In this document: positions 7,602 through 17,028 of the stretch, one piece after another
Layout: each line of letters opens with the position of its first letter
Numbering within the stretch: the stretch's first letter is position 1
Source: Microbulbifer sp. A4B17
Lineage (GTDB): Bacteria > Pseudomonadota > Gammaproteobacteria > Pseudomonadales > Cellvibrionaceae
DNA length: 64,000 bases
Direction of reading: 5' to 3'
NCBI RefSeq assembly: GCF_003076275.1
Contig: NZ_CP029064.1
Coordinates: 4,971,830-5,035,829, forward strand
Program-made: the position numbers and the translations under genes
Notes under the pieces: model-generated
What the model was told of the DNA's origin: nothing
Database searches by the model: none
What the model saw: only the letters and a program-made list of their open reading frames with translations

Positions 7602-8861
7602 ATGACATCCACCGCTTCGACCACGGAAGACAAAGCACCGCGCTGGCTGGTGGTGTGGCTTGCCGCCCTCGTTTCCCTGACACCTTTTTCGATCGATAGC
7701 TACCTGCCCGCAATTCCGTCGATGGCTGCAGCCCTGGATACAGAAGTTGAGCGGGTGCAGTACTCGGTATCCAGCTTCCTGCTGGGCTTTGCCCTCGGGC
7801 AGCTGTTTGGCGGGCCGCTATCGGATCGCTGGGGGAGGCGTTTGGTAGGAACTATCGGCCTCAGCATTTATATGGTCAGCTCCCTGTTGGTCCTGTTTAC
7901 CGATCATGTAGACCAACTGATTATCCTGCGCTTTTTCCAGGCGGTCGGCGGCGGCTTTGCCACAGTGATCTGCGCCGCCATAGTGCGCGACCTGCACAGT
8001 GGCCGTGAAGCGGCAAAAATAATTTCCTTGATCAGCACCATCATGCTCATTGCACCGCTGATCGCCCCGGTGATCGGTTCTGCATTGCTAGCCGTGGGCG
8101 GCTGGCAGAGTATTTTCGTCTTTTTGTTACTGTACGCTCTGGCAATGCTCGTATTAGTGCAGCTGCTACTGCCGGAGACCGTCTCCCGCTTTACCCGAGC
8201 GCGCCGTCAGTTAATGCCGCTAAAGTCTCTCGTAGGCAGCTACGGCCAGGTTTTGCGCAACCCCCGCGCGATTGGGTTCCTGATTGCACAGGCCTGTGTC
8301 AGCGGTTCGATGTTTATCTACATCACCACCGCGCCCTTTGTGTTTATGGATTATTTCGGTGTTAGCGCGAATCAGTTTCCGCTGTTTTTCGGTATCTGCG
8401 TGCTCGGACTAATCTTTATGGTTCAGGTGAATATCCGCCTGCTGAACTTTTTCGAGCCGCGCAATATCCTCTTGGCGGGTATTGCCTTGCAGTTATTGGG
8501 GTGCGGACTGTTAGTTCTGGGTACCATGACCGGGGTTAAAGAGTTAACCCTGTGGATGATTCCACTGGTTTTGGTAATGAGTTCCATCGGAATTACCGGG
8601 CCCAACGCCGCCGCCTGTTACCTGGAGTTTTTCCCGAAAATCAGTGGCAGCGCTAATGCACTCTATGGCGCCACCATATTTATCACAGGGGGTATATTGG
8701 GTGGACTGGTAAGCAGCCTGCATACAGGAACCCTGACACCTATTGCAGGATCAATGGCAGGTTGTGCCTTTGTGGCACTGCTATCCGCACTTTTCCTGGC
8801 CAGGGCACGCAAACCGATAGAATCAGATATACCGGCTAGCCGGAGGTTTACCCCACGTTAA
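7602..8861 (+). CDS. Bcr/CflA-family MFS drug-resistance transporter
   Basis: A 419-residue protein with 12 membrane segments of the major facilitator superfamily. Segment 1 carries LTPFSIDSYLPAIPSMAAAL, the signature start of the Bcr/CflA (DHA1) subgroup, and loop 2-3 carries motif A, GGPLSDRWGRR. Such proteins export bicyclomycin, chloramphenicol or sulfonamides by proton antiport. I start at ATG 7602; the frame is open from a TTG at 7557, but that extension is not hydrophobic and not family-like. It follows hexR by about 110 bases on the same strand. The true substrate is unknown. Confidence 0.88.
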   Translation: MTSTASTTEDKAPRWLVVWLAALVSLTPFSIDSYLPAIPSMAAALDTEVERVQYSVSSFLLGFALGQLFGGPLSDRWGRRLVGTIGLSIYMVSSLLVLFTDHVDQLIILRFFQAVGGGFATVICAAIVRDLHSGREAAKIISLISTIMLIAPLIAPVIGSALLAVGGWQSIFVFLLLYALAMLVLVQLLLPETVSRFTRARRQLMPLKSLVGSYGQVLRNPRAIGFLIAQACVSGSMFIYITTAPFVFMDYFGVSANQFPLFFGICVLGLIFMVQVNIRLLNFFEPRNILLAGIALQLLGCGLLVLGTMTGVKELTLWMIPLVLVMSSIGITGPNAAACYLEFFPKISGSANALYGATIFITGGILGGLVSSLHTGTLTPIAGSMAGCAFVALLSALFLARARKPIESDIPASRRFTPR

Positions 8862-8872
8862 TTGAGGCTTTT

Positions 8873-9478
8873 TTATACAGCTTCCAACCCCTCTTCTTGA
8901 AGGGCCCGCTGTACTGCTGGCCGCTCTTCCATGCGCTTCTGGAAAGCCTGAAGCTGGGGCCAACGTGACATATCAAACTGCTGAAGCTTCAACCACCGCG
9001 AAAGCACATACAAGTAAGCATCGGCAACGCAGAAACTGTCCCCCATTAAATAGTCCTTATTCAGGCACCCCTCGATATAATCAAACCAGTGGATTAGCCG
9101 CTCCCTGGAGTACTCTTGTTCCTTCTCTGTACCATTCCAGAAAAGTGGTCTGAATAATTTATGGACCTCTGCGCTGAGAAAATTCAGCCACTCCAAGACC
9201 CGGTAGTGGGCCAGGGTACCCACCGCTGGCGCTAACTGTGCATCGGGTTTTTGCTCCGCCAGAAACTGAACAATCGCAGGACCTTCAGTAAGCACTTCAC
9301 CCCCCTCAAGTTGCAGTGCGGGTACATATCCTTTTGGGTTTATCCTTGTGAAGTCGTCGCCGTTTCCCAGCTCGTGGTTTTTTAAATTGACCTTCTGCAG
9401 TTCCAGATCAATACCCGCCTCACAAGCGACTATATGAGGTGATAGAGAACACACACCCGGTGCATAAAAGAGCTTCAT
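8873..9478 (-). CDS. gstA: Glutathione S-transferase, beta class (GstA-like)
   Basis: A 201-residue cytoplasmic enzyme. The thioredoxin-like N-terminal domain starts MKLFYAPGVCSLSPHIV, with the beta-class Cys10, and has the glutathione-binding NPKGYVPAL and EGPAIVQFLAE segments. The C-terminal helical domain includes SFCVADAYLYVLSRW. These features match bacterial GstA, which conjugates glutathione to electrophiles and reduces hydroperoxides. It converges with the MFS gene, with only 11 bases between the ends. A second GST gene in this window (42957-43460) is broken. Confidence 0.9.
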   Translation of the reverse strand: MKLFYAPGVCSLSPHIVACEAGIDLELQKVNLKNHELGNGDDFTRINPKGYVPALQLEGGEVLTEGPAIVQFLAEQKPDAQLAPAVGTLAHYRVLEWLNFLSAEVHKLFRPLFWNGTEKEQEYSRERLIHWFDYIEGCLNKDYLMGDSFCVADAYLYVLSRWLKLQQFDMSRWPQLQAFQKRMEERPAVQRALQEEGLEAV

Positions 9479-9593
9479 GGTGATCCCCTGGGGTAATAGC
9501 CCATTTCTCAGCAGTATAGGCGCAGATTAGTTTTTCCCGACAACACCTCAAGTGCTACAGATTTAACACCCTTAATCCCGCTGATGCAGAAAT

Positions 9594-9995
9594 CTATTTA
9601 CCGCGAATCCAATGATCCAGACTGAAGCGACCGGCACCGGCACAGGTGAGAATCAGGAAACCACCGGCAATAGTGATGTTTTTCATAAAGTTGGTCATCT
9701 CAGCCGCATCACCCGGGGCCAGGTGTATCAGAAAAGCTGAGGCAAGGCAGAAAAGGAAGAGGATAAAAGCTGAGATTCGGGTGAATATCCCCAGTAGAAC
9801 TGCGAGCCCGCCCACCAGCTCTACTACGATCACCAGTGGCAGAATGAAACCGGGTATGCCCATGGACACCATGAAGTCTTCTGTCATTTCGTAGCCGCCA
9901 ATTTTATTCCAGCCAGCACGAATAAAGATAAGCGACATCAGAACCCGGCCAACCAGCTTTGAGGTGTCGCACAATATCGGATGATTCACTACCAC
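9594..9995 (-). CDS. DoxX family membrane protein
   Basis: A 133-residue inner-membrane protein with four hydrophobic segments. The typical DoxX/TQO features are GRVLMSLIFIRAGWNKIGGY near the N-terminus and VELVGGLAVLLGIFTRISAF in the middle. DoxX proteins occur as accessory subunits of quinone-linked oxidoreductases or in redox homeostasis, but the function of stand-alone members such as this one (similar to E. coli YphA/YqjF) is not established. It follows the gstA gene's promoter side on the same strand with about 115 bases between them. Confidence 0.85.
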   Translation of the reverse strand: MVVNHPILCDTSKLVGRVLMSLIFIRAGWNKIGGYEMTEDFMVSMGIPGFILPLVIVVELVGGLAVLLGIFTRISAFILFLFCLASAFLIHLAPGDAAEMTNFMKNITIAGGFLILTCAGAGRFSLDHWIRGK

Positions 9996-10512
9996 TTCCT
10001 CGATCTACATTGCGCATTGATGGGTATGGACTCACAAATAGTGTAGACACTGTCGCAGCATTTCCTGGTGTCGACCGAGGCTTCCTTTACCCCTAAAAGG
10101 TCAAAAGCTCCTTTTGGCGCAATAATCATCCTTTTATTTTTAATTACATGTGGAACTGTACTAACAGGCTGCGGAAAAGTAACGAAATGATATTTAAAAA
10201 GCTAAGGCATTTATGAGCTTTTTGTGGGGAGAGGGATGAAATCCGCTTGAACGCAAAAATGAAAAATGCAGTTGTGTGGTGCTCATGAGCCGCTACAATT
10301 GCGCGCCCATATAGAGGGAGTTGGCCGCTTGTGCCCGCGTGGTCCGCCCCAGTGTAATCCTGTTGCCCCATATCCATCCCAAGGAAATTCGAGCAGCCTC
10401 TGCACGACTACAATAACGGCACGCTTACCACCATATAAATTGCCGCAGGGGCGCTCCCCGATACGGCGTTAAACCACCCGAGAATTTTTCAGCGCTGGAG
10501 TCCACACACGGC
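9996..10512. other. Intergenic region without a convincing gene
   Basis: About 515 bases between the divergent doxX and NhaP-type genes. Short frames here (for example 10144-10377 on the minus strand) have no ribosome site and no recognisable motif. The right part presumably carries the antiporter promoter, but I found no well-spaced -35/-10 pair. The NhaP-type start is preceded by GGAG at about 10498. Confidence 0.5.
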
Positions 10513-11814
10513 ATGGAAGTTTATTACACCTTTTGTTTTCTTGCCGCCGTATCAGTATTTCTGGGCTTCCTGAATCAATACGTATTGCGCGCTCAAAACA
10601 CGATTGCCATTACTGCTGGCGCCCTGGCTTTGTCACTACTGGTCACCGCACTGGGTAAACTGGGGGTGGTGGAGCTGCGCACTTGGGCAGACCAGCTACT
10701 CCCTCTGCTCAACCTTGAGGATATCCTGCTTAAGGGAATGCTCGGGTTCCTTCTATTCGCCGGCAGCTTACATATCGACCTGCTGGAACTGCGCAACCAG
10801 AAACTCGAAATCGGTCTTCTCGCCATTGTCGGCACCCTGATTTCCACCTTTTTAGTGGGAGCACTGCTGTACTGGTTCCTGATGCTGATCAATATGCCAG
10901 TGGCATTTGTTTACTGCCTGTTATTTGGTGCGCTGATTTCGCCTACCGACCCTATCGCCGTACTGGCAATTATGAAAAACCTGAAGGCCCCGGAGCAGGT
11001 TTCTATCCAGGTGGAGGGTGAGTCCCTGTTTAACGATGGCTTCGGCATCGTAATTTTCGCGGTGATATACGCCCTCGCTTTCGAGGGCGGACAACCCACG
11101 GTGCCGGCAGTGGCAGAACTGTTCGCCGTTGAGGCTCTGGGAGGCATTCTGCTGGGACTGATCATTGGTGGTGTTTTCCACTGGGCCATTTGCTGCACCA
11201 ATGATCACAGCCTGGAATTGATGCTGACCATGGTTATTCCCACCGCCGGTTTCTCCCTGGCCAATGTCCTCGGCGTCTCCGGTGCCTTGGCGATGGTGGT
11301 GAGCGGCATCATTATCGGCAACTTTACCCGCGAACGCGGCTTCTCCCGGGTGAGCCAGCACGAACTGGATAATTTCTGGAGTATTACCGAAGACTTCCTC
11401 AACGGCTTGCTCTTCCTGTTGGTGGGACTGTTCCTGATCACCATTGACCTGCGCCCCTCCGACTACCTGCTGATGGCTGTGGGTATTGTGATTGTCCTCA
11501 CCGCCCGGGTTTTCGCTGTGGGCATTCCCTTTCTGTATTTGAAGAGCCGCCGCAAGTACCACCCCTATACCAACCGGATTTTAATCTGGGGGGGACTGAA
11601 AGGGGGATTGGCGCTGGCGCTGGCGATGTCTATCCCCGCCGGTAGTGCCTTTGTGCAGGGTCAGGACCTGCGCTACCTGTGGGTGGTAATGACCTATGGC
11701 GTGGTGCTCTTTTCTATCGTCGTACAGGGCTCTACCATAGCGCCATTGATCCGTCGCAGCCGGGAATTTGCTGAACCGGAGCGCGACAAACCCCAGCAAC
11801 AGACAGCCAAATAG
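10513..11814 (+). CDS. CPA1-family sodium(cation)/proton antiporter (NhaP-like)
   Basis: A 433-residue protein with about 12-13 membrane segments. It has the CPA1 ion-binding motifs SPTDPIAVLAIM and GESLFNDGFG, with the Asp of FND and the Asp of TDP expected to be essential, and WGGLKGGLALALAMS in a late segment. Such proteins exchange intracellular sodium or potassium for protons across the inner membrane, supporting salt and pH tolerance. A GGAG precedes the ATG. The next gene, another antiporter of a different family, starts 13 bases after the stop, so the two form an operon. Confidence 0.92.
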   Translation: MEVYYTFCFLAAVSVFLGFLNQYVLRAQNTIAITAGALALSLLVTALGKLGVVELRTWADQLLPLLNLEDILLKGMLGFLLFAGSLHIDLLELRNQKLEIGLLAIVGTLISTFLVGALLYWFLMLINMPVAFVYCLLFGALISPTDPIAVLAIMKNLKAPEQVSIQVEGESLFNDGFGIVIFAVIYALAFEGGQPTVPAVAELFAVEALGGILLGLIIGGVFHWAICCTNDHSLELMLTMVIPTAGFSLANVLGVSGALAMVVSGIIIGNFTRERGFSRVSQHELDNFWSITEDFLNGLLFLLVGLFLITIDLRPSDYLLMAVGIVIVLTARVFAVGIPFLYLKSRRKYHPYTNRILIWGGLKGGLALALAMSIPAGSAFVQGQDLRYLWVVMTYGVVLFSIVVQGSTIAPLIRRSREFAEPERDKPQQQTAK

Positions 11815-11827
11815 CGATAACGAACAA

Positions 11828-13684
11828 ATGGAACACTCCGGCTTCCTTATTGAGGCAGTAATATTTATGGCTGCCGCAGTGATTGCGGTGCCTATTGCCA
11901 CCCGCCTGGGCCTTGGCTCAGTTCTCGGTTACTTACTCGCCGGTGTGGCCATAGGCCCCAGCGCCCTCGGCCTGGTCGGCGATGCCAGCGATGAAATGCA
12001 CGTCGCAGAATTTGGTGTGGCGCTGATGCTGTTCCTGATCGGCCTGGAGCTGCAACCCAAGAAACTGTGGAAAATGCGCGGCGCTATCCTAGGCACCGGT
12101 AGCGCCCAGCTGCTTTTCTCCGCTGCGGCTATCGCCGGGCTGGTACTGGCTTTTTCCGGGATGGACTGGCGCTCATCGGTCGCGATCGGACTGATCCTGG
12201 CACTCTCCTCTACAGCGATTGTATTGCAGTCCCTCAGTGAGAAGGGCCTTCTCAAAAGCCAGGGCGGGCGGGCTGCGTTTGCGGTATTGCTGTTCCAGGA
12301 TATCGCTGTTATTCCCATTCTCGCGCTATTGCCGCTACTGGCGGGTACTGCAGCCAGCCCCCACGAGAGCGGCTTGAGTGGCTGGTATTACGCATCGGCG
12401 GTTATCGGCACCATGCTGGCTTTCATTTTTGCCGGGCGTTATCTGCTAGGTCCCTTGCTACGCCTGATGGCAGGCAGTCAGGTGCGCGAGTTGTTTACCG
12501 TCAGCGCTCTGCTAATCGTATTTGCCGCAGCTGCGGTAATGACCTGGCTGGACCTGTCTCCGGCACTGGGTACTTTCCTTGCCGGGGTACTGCTGGCCGA
12601 AAGCGAATTCCGACACGAACTGGAAGCGGACATACAGCCCTTCAAGGGCTTGCTTCTGGGCCTCTTCTTTATCGCCGTGGGCGCCAGCCTTAATTTCTCC
12701 CTGATCGCAGATAATCCGCTGGTGCTAATCGGGTTGGCACTGGCGTTGGTACTGGTTAAATTTACCGTTCTTTTTGTACTGGCGCGCAGCTTGAGAATGT
12801 CGAAGGGGGAGGATTGGCTATTCGCCCTGTCGCTGGCGCAAGCCGGTGAATTCGGTTTTGTACTGGTGGCATTCTCCACCCAGCTCCAAGTACTGAGTGC
12901 AGACATCGGCAACCTGCTTGTGGCACAAATTGCCCTGACCATGGCACTTACACCGGTGCTGCTGCTGGTCTATGAGCAGTTTATCCAGCCTCGTTTTGTC
13001 GCCGGCCCCGAGGTCCCTGACAACCTGGATACCTCACCACCAGTGGATTCCGGCTCACCGGTAATCATTATTGGCTATGGGCGCTTTGGGCAGATTGCCG
13101 GGCGACTTCTGAATGCCTGCGGTTTCAATACCACCCTGCTCGAACGCAATGCGGAGCAGTTGGATTTGGTACGGCGTTATGGCATCAAGGCTTATTACGG
13201 AGACGCTTCACGGGAAGATTTACTGCGCGCCGCCGGAGCCCAGAATGCAAAGCTGGTTATCCTGACTTTGAGCGACCAGGCCGCCTGCCTGGAAATTGTG
13301 GCCCAGCTGCAAAAGCACTTCCCCAATGTGACTATCCTCGCCCGCGCCCGCAACCGAATGCACCAATATGCTTTGATGGAAGCCGGGGTGCGCTATATCT
13401 TCCGCGAAACGGTGGATTCGGCCCTGACCATTGGGGAAAAAGCACTGGAGTTATTGGGGCTCAGCCCAATACAGGCGCGCCGCGCCGCGCTGAAGTTCAA
13501 GCAGCACGACCAGCGTATGCTGGAGGCGCTCTTTCCCTACTGGCGCGATGAGTCCCAGCATATTGCACAGACCCGGATTTATCGCGAACAACTGCTGCAG
13601 GCATTGCAACAAGATCGCCGCGACAAGGATCTACACCTGGATCACTACTGGGAAGAAGCCAAGCCTGAGATGGAAAAGCAGTAA
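11828..13684 (+). CDS. CPA2-family cation/proton antiporter with RCK domain (KefB/KefC/YbaL type)
   Basis: A 618-residue protein: residues 1-390 are a membrane domain beginning MEHSGFLIEAVIFMAAAVIA, with LGYLLAGVAIGP and FLIGLELQPKKLWKMR typical of the Kef family; residues from about 414 form a TrkA-N/RCK nucleotide-binding domain (IIGYGRFGQIAGRLL, YYGDASREDLLRAAGA). It exports potassium or sodium against protons and is probably gated by nucleotide or glutathione ligands. I chose ATG 11828 because the family starts there; an upstream extension to 11768 overlaps the preceding gene. Without a KefF/KefG partner nearby, true KefB/KefC function is uncertain. Confidence 0.9.
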   Translation: MEHSGFLIEAVIFMAAAVIAVPIATRLGLGSVLGYLLAGVAIGPSALGLVGDASDEMHVAEFGVALMLFLIGLELQPKKLWKMRGAILGTGSAQLLFSAAAIAGLVLAFSGMDWRSSVAIGLILALSSTAIVLQSLSEKGLLKSQGGRAAFAVLLFQDIAVIPILALLPLLAGTAASPHESGLSGWYYASAVIGTMLAFIFAGRYLLGPLLRLMAGSQVRELFTVSALLIVFAAAAVMTWLDLSPALGTFLAGVLLAESEFRHELEADIQPFKGLLLGLFFIAVGASLNFSLIADNPLVLIGLALALVLVKFTVLFVLARSLRMSKGEDWLFALSLAQAGEFGFVLVAFSTQLQVLSADIGNLLVAQIALTMALTPVLLLVYEQFIQPRFVAGPEVPDNLDTSPPVDSGSPVIIIGYGRFGQIAGRLLNACGFNTTLLERNAEQLDLVRRYGIKAYYGDASREDLLRAAGAQNAKLVILTLSDQAACLEIVAQLQKHFPNVTILARARNRMHQYALMEAGVRYIFRETVDSALTIGEKALELLGLSPIQARRAALKFKQHDQRMLEALFPYWRDESQHIAQTRIYREQLLQALQQDRRDKDLHLDHYWEEAKPEMEKQ

Positions 13685-13689
13685 CCCGT

Positions 13690-14049
13690 TTAATGACTTT
13701 GAGGGCTATCACTGAGTACAACAATGGCAGCCCTTCCCGGACTCAGGCTTTCGCTGATATGCCCCTCTCCCTGCAAATCATTGGCTAACAAGATATCCCC
13801 GGGAGCAAAGGTATGTTGCGCGCCGGAACTGGTCGTTAGCTTTACTCTGCCTTCAAGATAAAGAATAAATTGTGCCTGTGGGGCGCAGTGCCAATCAAAT
13901 CGCTGGCCCCCGGTAAATTCACGGAACTGCACCTGCTTGGCGGGGTAGGGGGTTGAATAATTACCCAAAGGCTCACGTTGTGGACTGTCTATAACTCTTT
14001 TCCGAAGCAGTGAAACCCCATCATCTGCATAAAGCTCTACGAATTCCAT
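13690..14049 (-). CDS. Cupin-domain protein
   Basis: A 119-residue protein with a single small beta-barrel of the cupin type: GGQRFDWHCAPQAQFILYLE is the first cupin motif and FAPGDILLAND the second. One metal-ligand position in motif 1 is His, but the second His of the HxH pair is replaced (HCAP), so metal binding is doubtful. Starts are ATG 14049 with GGAAA upstream, in preference to a TTG at 14073. It ends 5 bases from the convergent antiporter gene. The function is unknown. Confidence 0.75.
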   Translation of the reverse strand: MEFVELYADDGVSLLRKRVIDSPQREPLGNYSTPYPAKQVQFREFTGGQRFDWHCAPQAQFILYLEGRVKLTTSSGAQHTFAPGDILLANDLQGEGHISESLSPGRAAIVVLSDSPQSH

Positions 14050-14094
14050 ATTAAGAATTTTCCAGATCGACAATGATAGTTACAAGATAGAGAT

Positions 14095-15714
14095 TTACTC
14101 TTTGCTTATTAAACTCGCCTCAACCAGATCAACTTCTAAAACAAGTTTGCGATGAAGTTCATCATCAATCTTTCTTGTGATACGTAACTCCAATAGTTGT
14201 TCACGTTCGGCAGAAAGTGCAGCGAGATGATAGTGGCGCTCTACTTTGGATCGCATCCAGATAATCTCTTCGCTTTCATCGTCTCCCAAAGTGATACGCC
14301 GCCGATAAATTGCCAAGAGGTGATCCACCGCCTCAAAAGCGAGATCCTGATTTAGTTCGCGTCGATCAATATCATGCCGCATATTTATCAATTGATTAAC
14401 CGCTGCTTTCGCAGCAGAAATTCGCGCTCCCTTTTCATCTCCAATTGCAGCAAAATTCGGCGCTTCAGGTAAGTGACGTAAAAGAACAGGCAGTAAAAAT
14501 CCAGCGAGTAATAACGACAGTAAAATAACCCCCATAGCAATAATTAATGCCAGATCACGACCAGGTAGGGGATTTCCATTATTCAAAGTAAGAGGAAGAG
14601 AAAAGGCTCCCGCCAGGGTGATAGCTCCTCTTACCCCAGCAATCGTCAACACGCTTACCAATAAAAAATGTGTACCAAAAGATTCGACTTTCTGACCAAA
14701 GCGCGAAAGGTATAGAGATACCCAGACCCAAACAAAACGTAAAAGCAGCAGCACAATAAATATTGCCAGGACATAATAAATGATCATCAAGTCACCGGTG
14801 TGACGCGCGCCAGAGAAATCCGCTCCGGTAATTCGAACCAATTGCTCTCCCAACAAAACAAAAATAATACCATCCAGAACAGCTTGTACCGTTTTCCACA
14901 CTGCGCGGCGGTCCATTCGTGTAGTGGACATTTCCGCCCCATGTAAGGTGGTATAGTGAGTCGCAATACCTGCACTGGCTGCCGCTAAAATACCCGATAC
15001 TTGTAATGTGTGAGCGGCGATATAAGCAGCAAATGGCACCAACAAGCTCACTAGAACTTGTACAGTAGTGTCCTCTCCTCCAATTCTGACCAGCAGACGT
15101 AAAATATATCCACAGGCAAATGCTGCTCCAGTGCCAATAACCACACCGCCAATAGCGACCCAGAAAAAACCAGCTAGTGCATGGGGAAATGAAAAAGTCC
15201 CGGTGAGAGCGGCAATGACTGCGAAACGGAAAATATCCAGGCCCGAGGCGTCATTAAAAAGGGATTCTCCGGCGAGGATATGCTCCAGGCGTGGCGGCAT
15301 GGACGTTCCGCCGTGAACTACTGATACCGCCACGGGATCGGTCGGCGCCAGAATCGCAGCTACAGCAAAAGCTACCGCCAGCGGCATTACCGGCACCAAC
15401 CAGGAGATAAAATATCCCATACCCACAACAGTAAAGAGCACCAAGCCAATAGCCAGGGTGACAATAACACCGATGTCTCGAAGCAGGGCGCCTTTAGGTA
15501 TTCGCCAGCCGGCAACAAATAACAGGGGCGGCACAAACAGCAGGAAAAAAATTTCTGGCTCTAGGGGGATTTCAATCCCGAAAAAGCTACCTAATATTGC
15601 TCCCGCAGTAATTTGTAACAAAGGCAATGGGATGGGTAAGGGCAACAGGCGCGCAATAACCAGAGTAATGGCCACAACTAATAACAGCACCAGCGCGATA
15701 ACCAGGTAGTGCAT
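14095..15714 (-). CDS. CPA1-family Na+/H+ antiporter (YjcE-like)
   Basis: A 539-residue protein with a CPA1 membrane domain (residues 1-400) and a 130-residue cytoplasmic helical tail. Key motifs are LAPTDPVAVSVV and AGESLFNDASGL, and RGAITLAGAFSLPLT in a late segment, as in bacterial NhaP/NHE homologues; length and tail match E. coli YjcE. It would expel sodium or potassium in exchange for protons. It is the third cation/proton antiporter in 5 kb, but on the opposite strand from the other two and only distantly similar to the first. Confidence 0.9.
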   Translation of the reverse strand: MHYLVIALVLLLVVAITLVIARLLPLPIPLPLLQITAGAILGSFFGIEIPLEPEIFFLLFVPPLLFVAGWRIPKGALLRDIGVIVTLAIGLVLFTVVGMGYFISWLVPVMPLAVAFAVAAILAPTDPVAVSVVHGGTSMPPRLEHILAGESLFNDASGLDIFRFAVIAALTGTFSFPHALAGFFWVAIGGVVIGTGAAFACGYILRLLVRIGGEDTTVQVLVSLLVPFAAYIAAHTLQVSGILAAASAGIATHYTTLHGAEMSTTRMDRRAVWKTVQAVLDGIIFVLLGEQLVRITGADFSGARHTGDLMIIYYVLAIFIVLLLLRFVWVWVSLYLSRFGQKVESFGTHFLLVSVLTIAGVRGAITLAGAFSLPLTLNNGNPLPGRDLALIIAMGVILLSLLLAGFLLPVLLRHLPEAPNFAAIGDEKGARISAAKAAVNQLINMRHDIDRRELNQDLAFEAVDHLLAIYRRRITLGDDESEEIIWMRSKVERHYHLAALSAEREQLLELRITRKIDDELHRKLVLEVDLVEASLISKE

Positions 15715-15901
15715 TACTCGTTAAAGTTCCCTGTAACATCTTATAAAAATAGATCTCTATCGAGTAACTATTGCAGTTCACTCAATATCAGGCAGTTTAA
15801 GCGAGTATAGAAAACAGGAGATAAATACTGAGAAAAAGAACCCGCGTTCTAAAGGATCTCAAAAATTCCGCTCTAAACTTGGCAGAATTTTCAATAATCT
15901 T

Positions 15902-16717
15902 TTACTCAAACATTTCTGGCTGTTCTTCTGCGATAACATTGTATAAAGGCTGAAAACTGAATAACCCCGCCAATTCGGTTCCCACAACCGCCCGAGTTCG
16001 TATCGCTACCTCTGGATCAATCAAAACAGGCTGACCAGCGGCTTCTGCCAGTAACTGCGCCTGGCAACTTCTTTCCATGGTGATATACCACCAGGCGGCT
16101 TCATCTACTGATTTGCCTACCGTCAATAAGCCGTGATTCTGCAATATCAGAGCTTTGTGATTATCCAAAGCTTTGGCCAGGGCCGCACCTTCTCCCATTT
16201 CCAATACCACGCCGGAAAAGGTATCCAGTAAACCGTGGTCCTGATAAAAGGCACAGGCATCCTGGGTAATTGGATCTAAAAGACGCCCGAGGGTTGACCA
16301 GCTTTTTCCATAGATCGAATGAGCATGCGCGGCGGCAACAATATCGGATCGGGTCTTGTGTATATGAGAATGAATAGTAAAAGCTGCGCCATTGAGATAG
16401 CCGTTACCTTCGACCACTTCACCCTGATGATTGACCAGCAACAACTGCGACATCGTCATCTGTTTAAAGGAAACTCCCATGGGGTTTACCCAGAAGTGGT
16501 CATCATGTTCAGGGTCTCGAACAGTGATATGACCGGCAACGCCTTCATCGAAACCAAACTTTCCAAACAAACGAAAAGCCGCTGTAAGCTTTCTCTTGCG
16601 CTCTTCACGTACTTGCTCTGGCGGCTGGGTTGGCTCGCCGAGCAACATACTGATGTCGCCATTCATAACAGCAGCACCAATACCAGTTTTTATTTTATTT
16701 TTTTCTGTTGTAGTCAC
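15902..16717 (-). CDS. Class II aldolase/adducin family protein
   Basis: A 271-residue cytoplasmic protein of the L-fuculose-phosphate aldolase/adducin fold. Features include GFDEGVAGHITVRDP near residue 57, FWVNPMGVSF, the metal-binding pair in HSHIHKTRSD/AAAHAHSIYGKSWS and the late His in LQNHGLLTVG. Homologues cleave aldol sugars, but in many bacteria members of this subgroup have no known substrate and lack sugar-operon neighbours, as here. The start is a GTG at 16717 (or the adjacent TTG at 16720), both behind a GAGAGGG ribosome site. Confidence 0.85.
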   Translation of the reverse strand: MTTTEKNKIKTGIGAAVMNGDISMLLGEPTQPPEQVREERKRKLTAAFRLFGKFGFDEGVAGHITVRDPEHDDHFWVNPMGVSFKQMTMSQLLLVNHQGEVVEGNGYLNGAAFTIHSHIHKTRSDIVAAAHAHSIYGKSWSTLGRLLDPITQDACAFYQDHGLLDTFSGVVLEMGEGAALAKALDNHKALILQNHGLLTVGKSVDEAAWWYITMERSCQAQLLAEAAGQPVLIDPEVAIRTRAVVGTELAGLFSFQPLYNVIAEEQPEMFE

Positions 16718-16720
16718 CAA

Positions 16721-17028
16721 GCGGCCCTCTCATCATTGGAAAATGCCGAGGGATGGTTATAACATGACTTTTATTTTCTATGCGAGGGGAAATACCTTAA
16801 TAGAACGTTGATTGCCTAACGCGGAAAAAATATAAAAGTGACTTTGATGCCTTTTCTATCAGTTTATTTTCTCTCGGTAGAAATATAAGAAAAAATTTAC
16901 TTCCAAATAATGAAAAATAAGTATCTTAAACTTAACTTCTTTTATCGAATAATTAGGAATGCATACTCAAAGTAAATTCCTACCCAAATGTCATGTAAAA
17001 GACTCTGGGTAGGGTAGAGTTTACTCTA
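16721..17028. other. AT-rich intergenic region
   Basis: About 300 bases, very AT-rich, with no supported gene. Near its right end CCTACCCA (16979-16986) can pair with TGGGTAGG (17006-17013) around a 19-base loop, just beyond the stop of the oxidoreductase gene on the minus strand; there is no clear T run, so terminator function is uncertain. The left part presumably holds the promoter of the aldolase-family gene. Confidence 0.45.

Noticed and set aside
10144..10377. 77-codon minus-strand frame between doxX and the NhaP-like gene
   Set aside because: No start signal, biased composition, and no motif.
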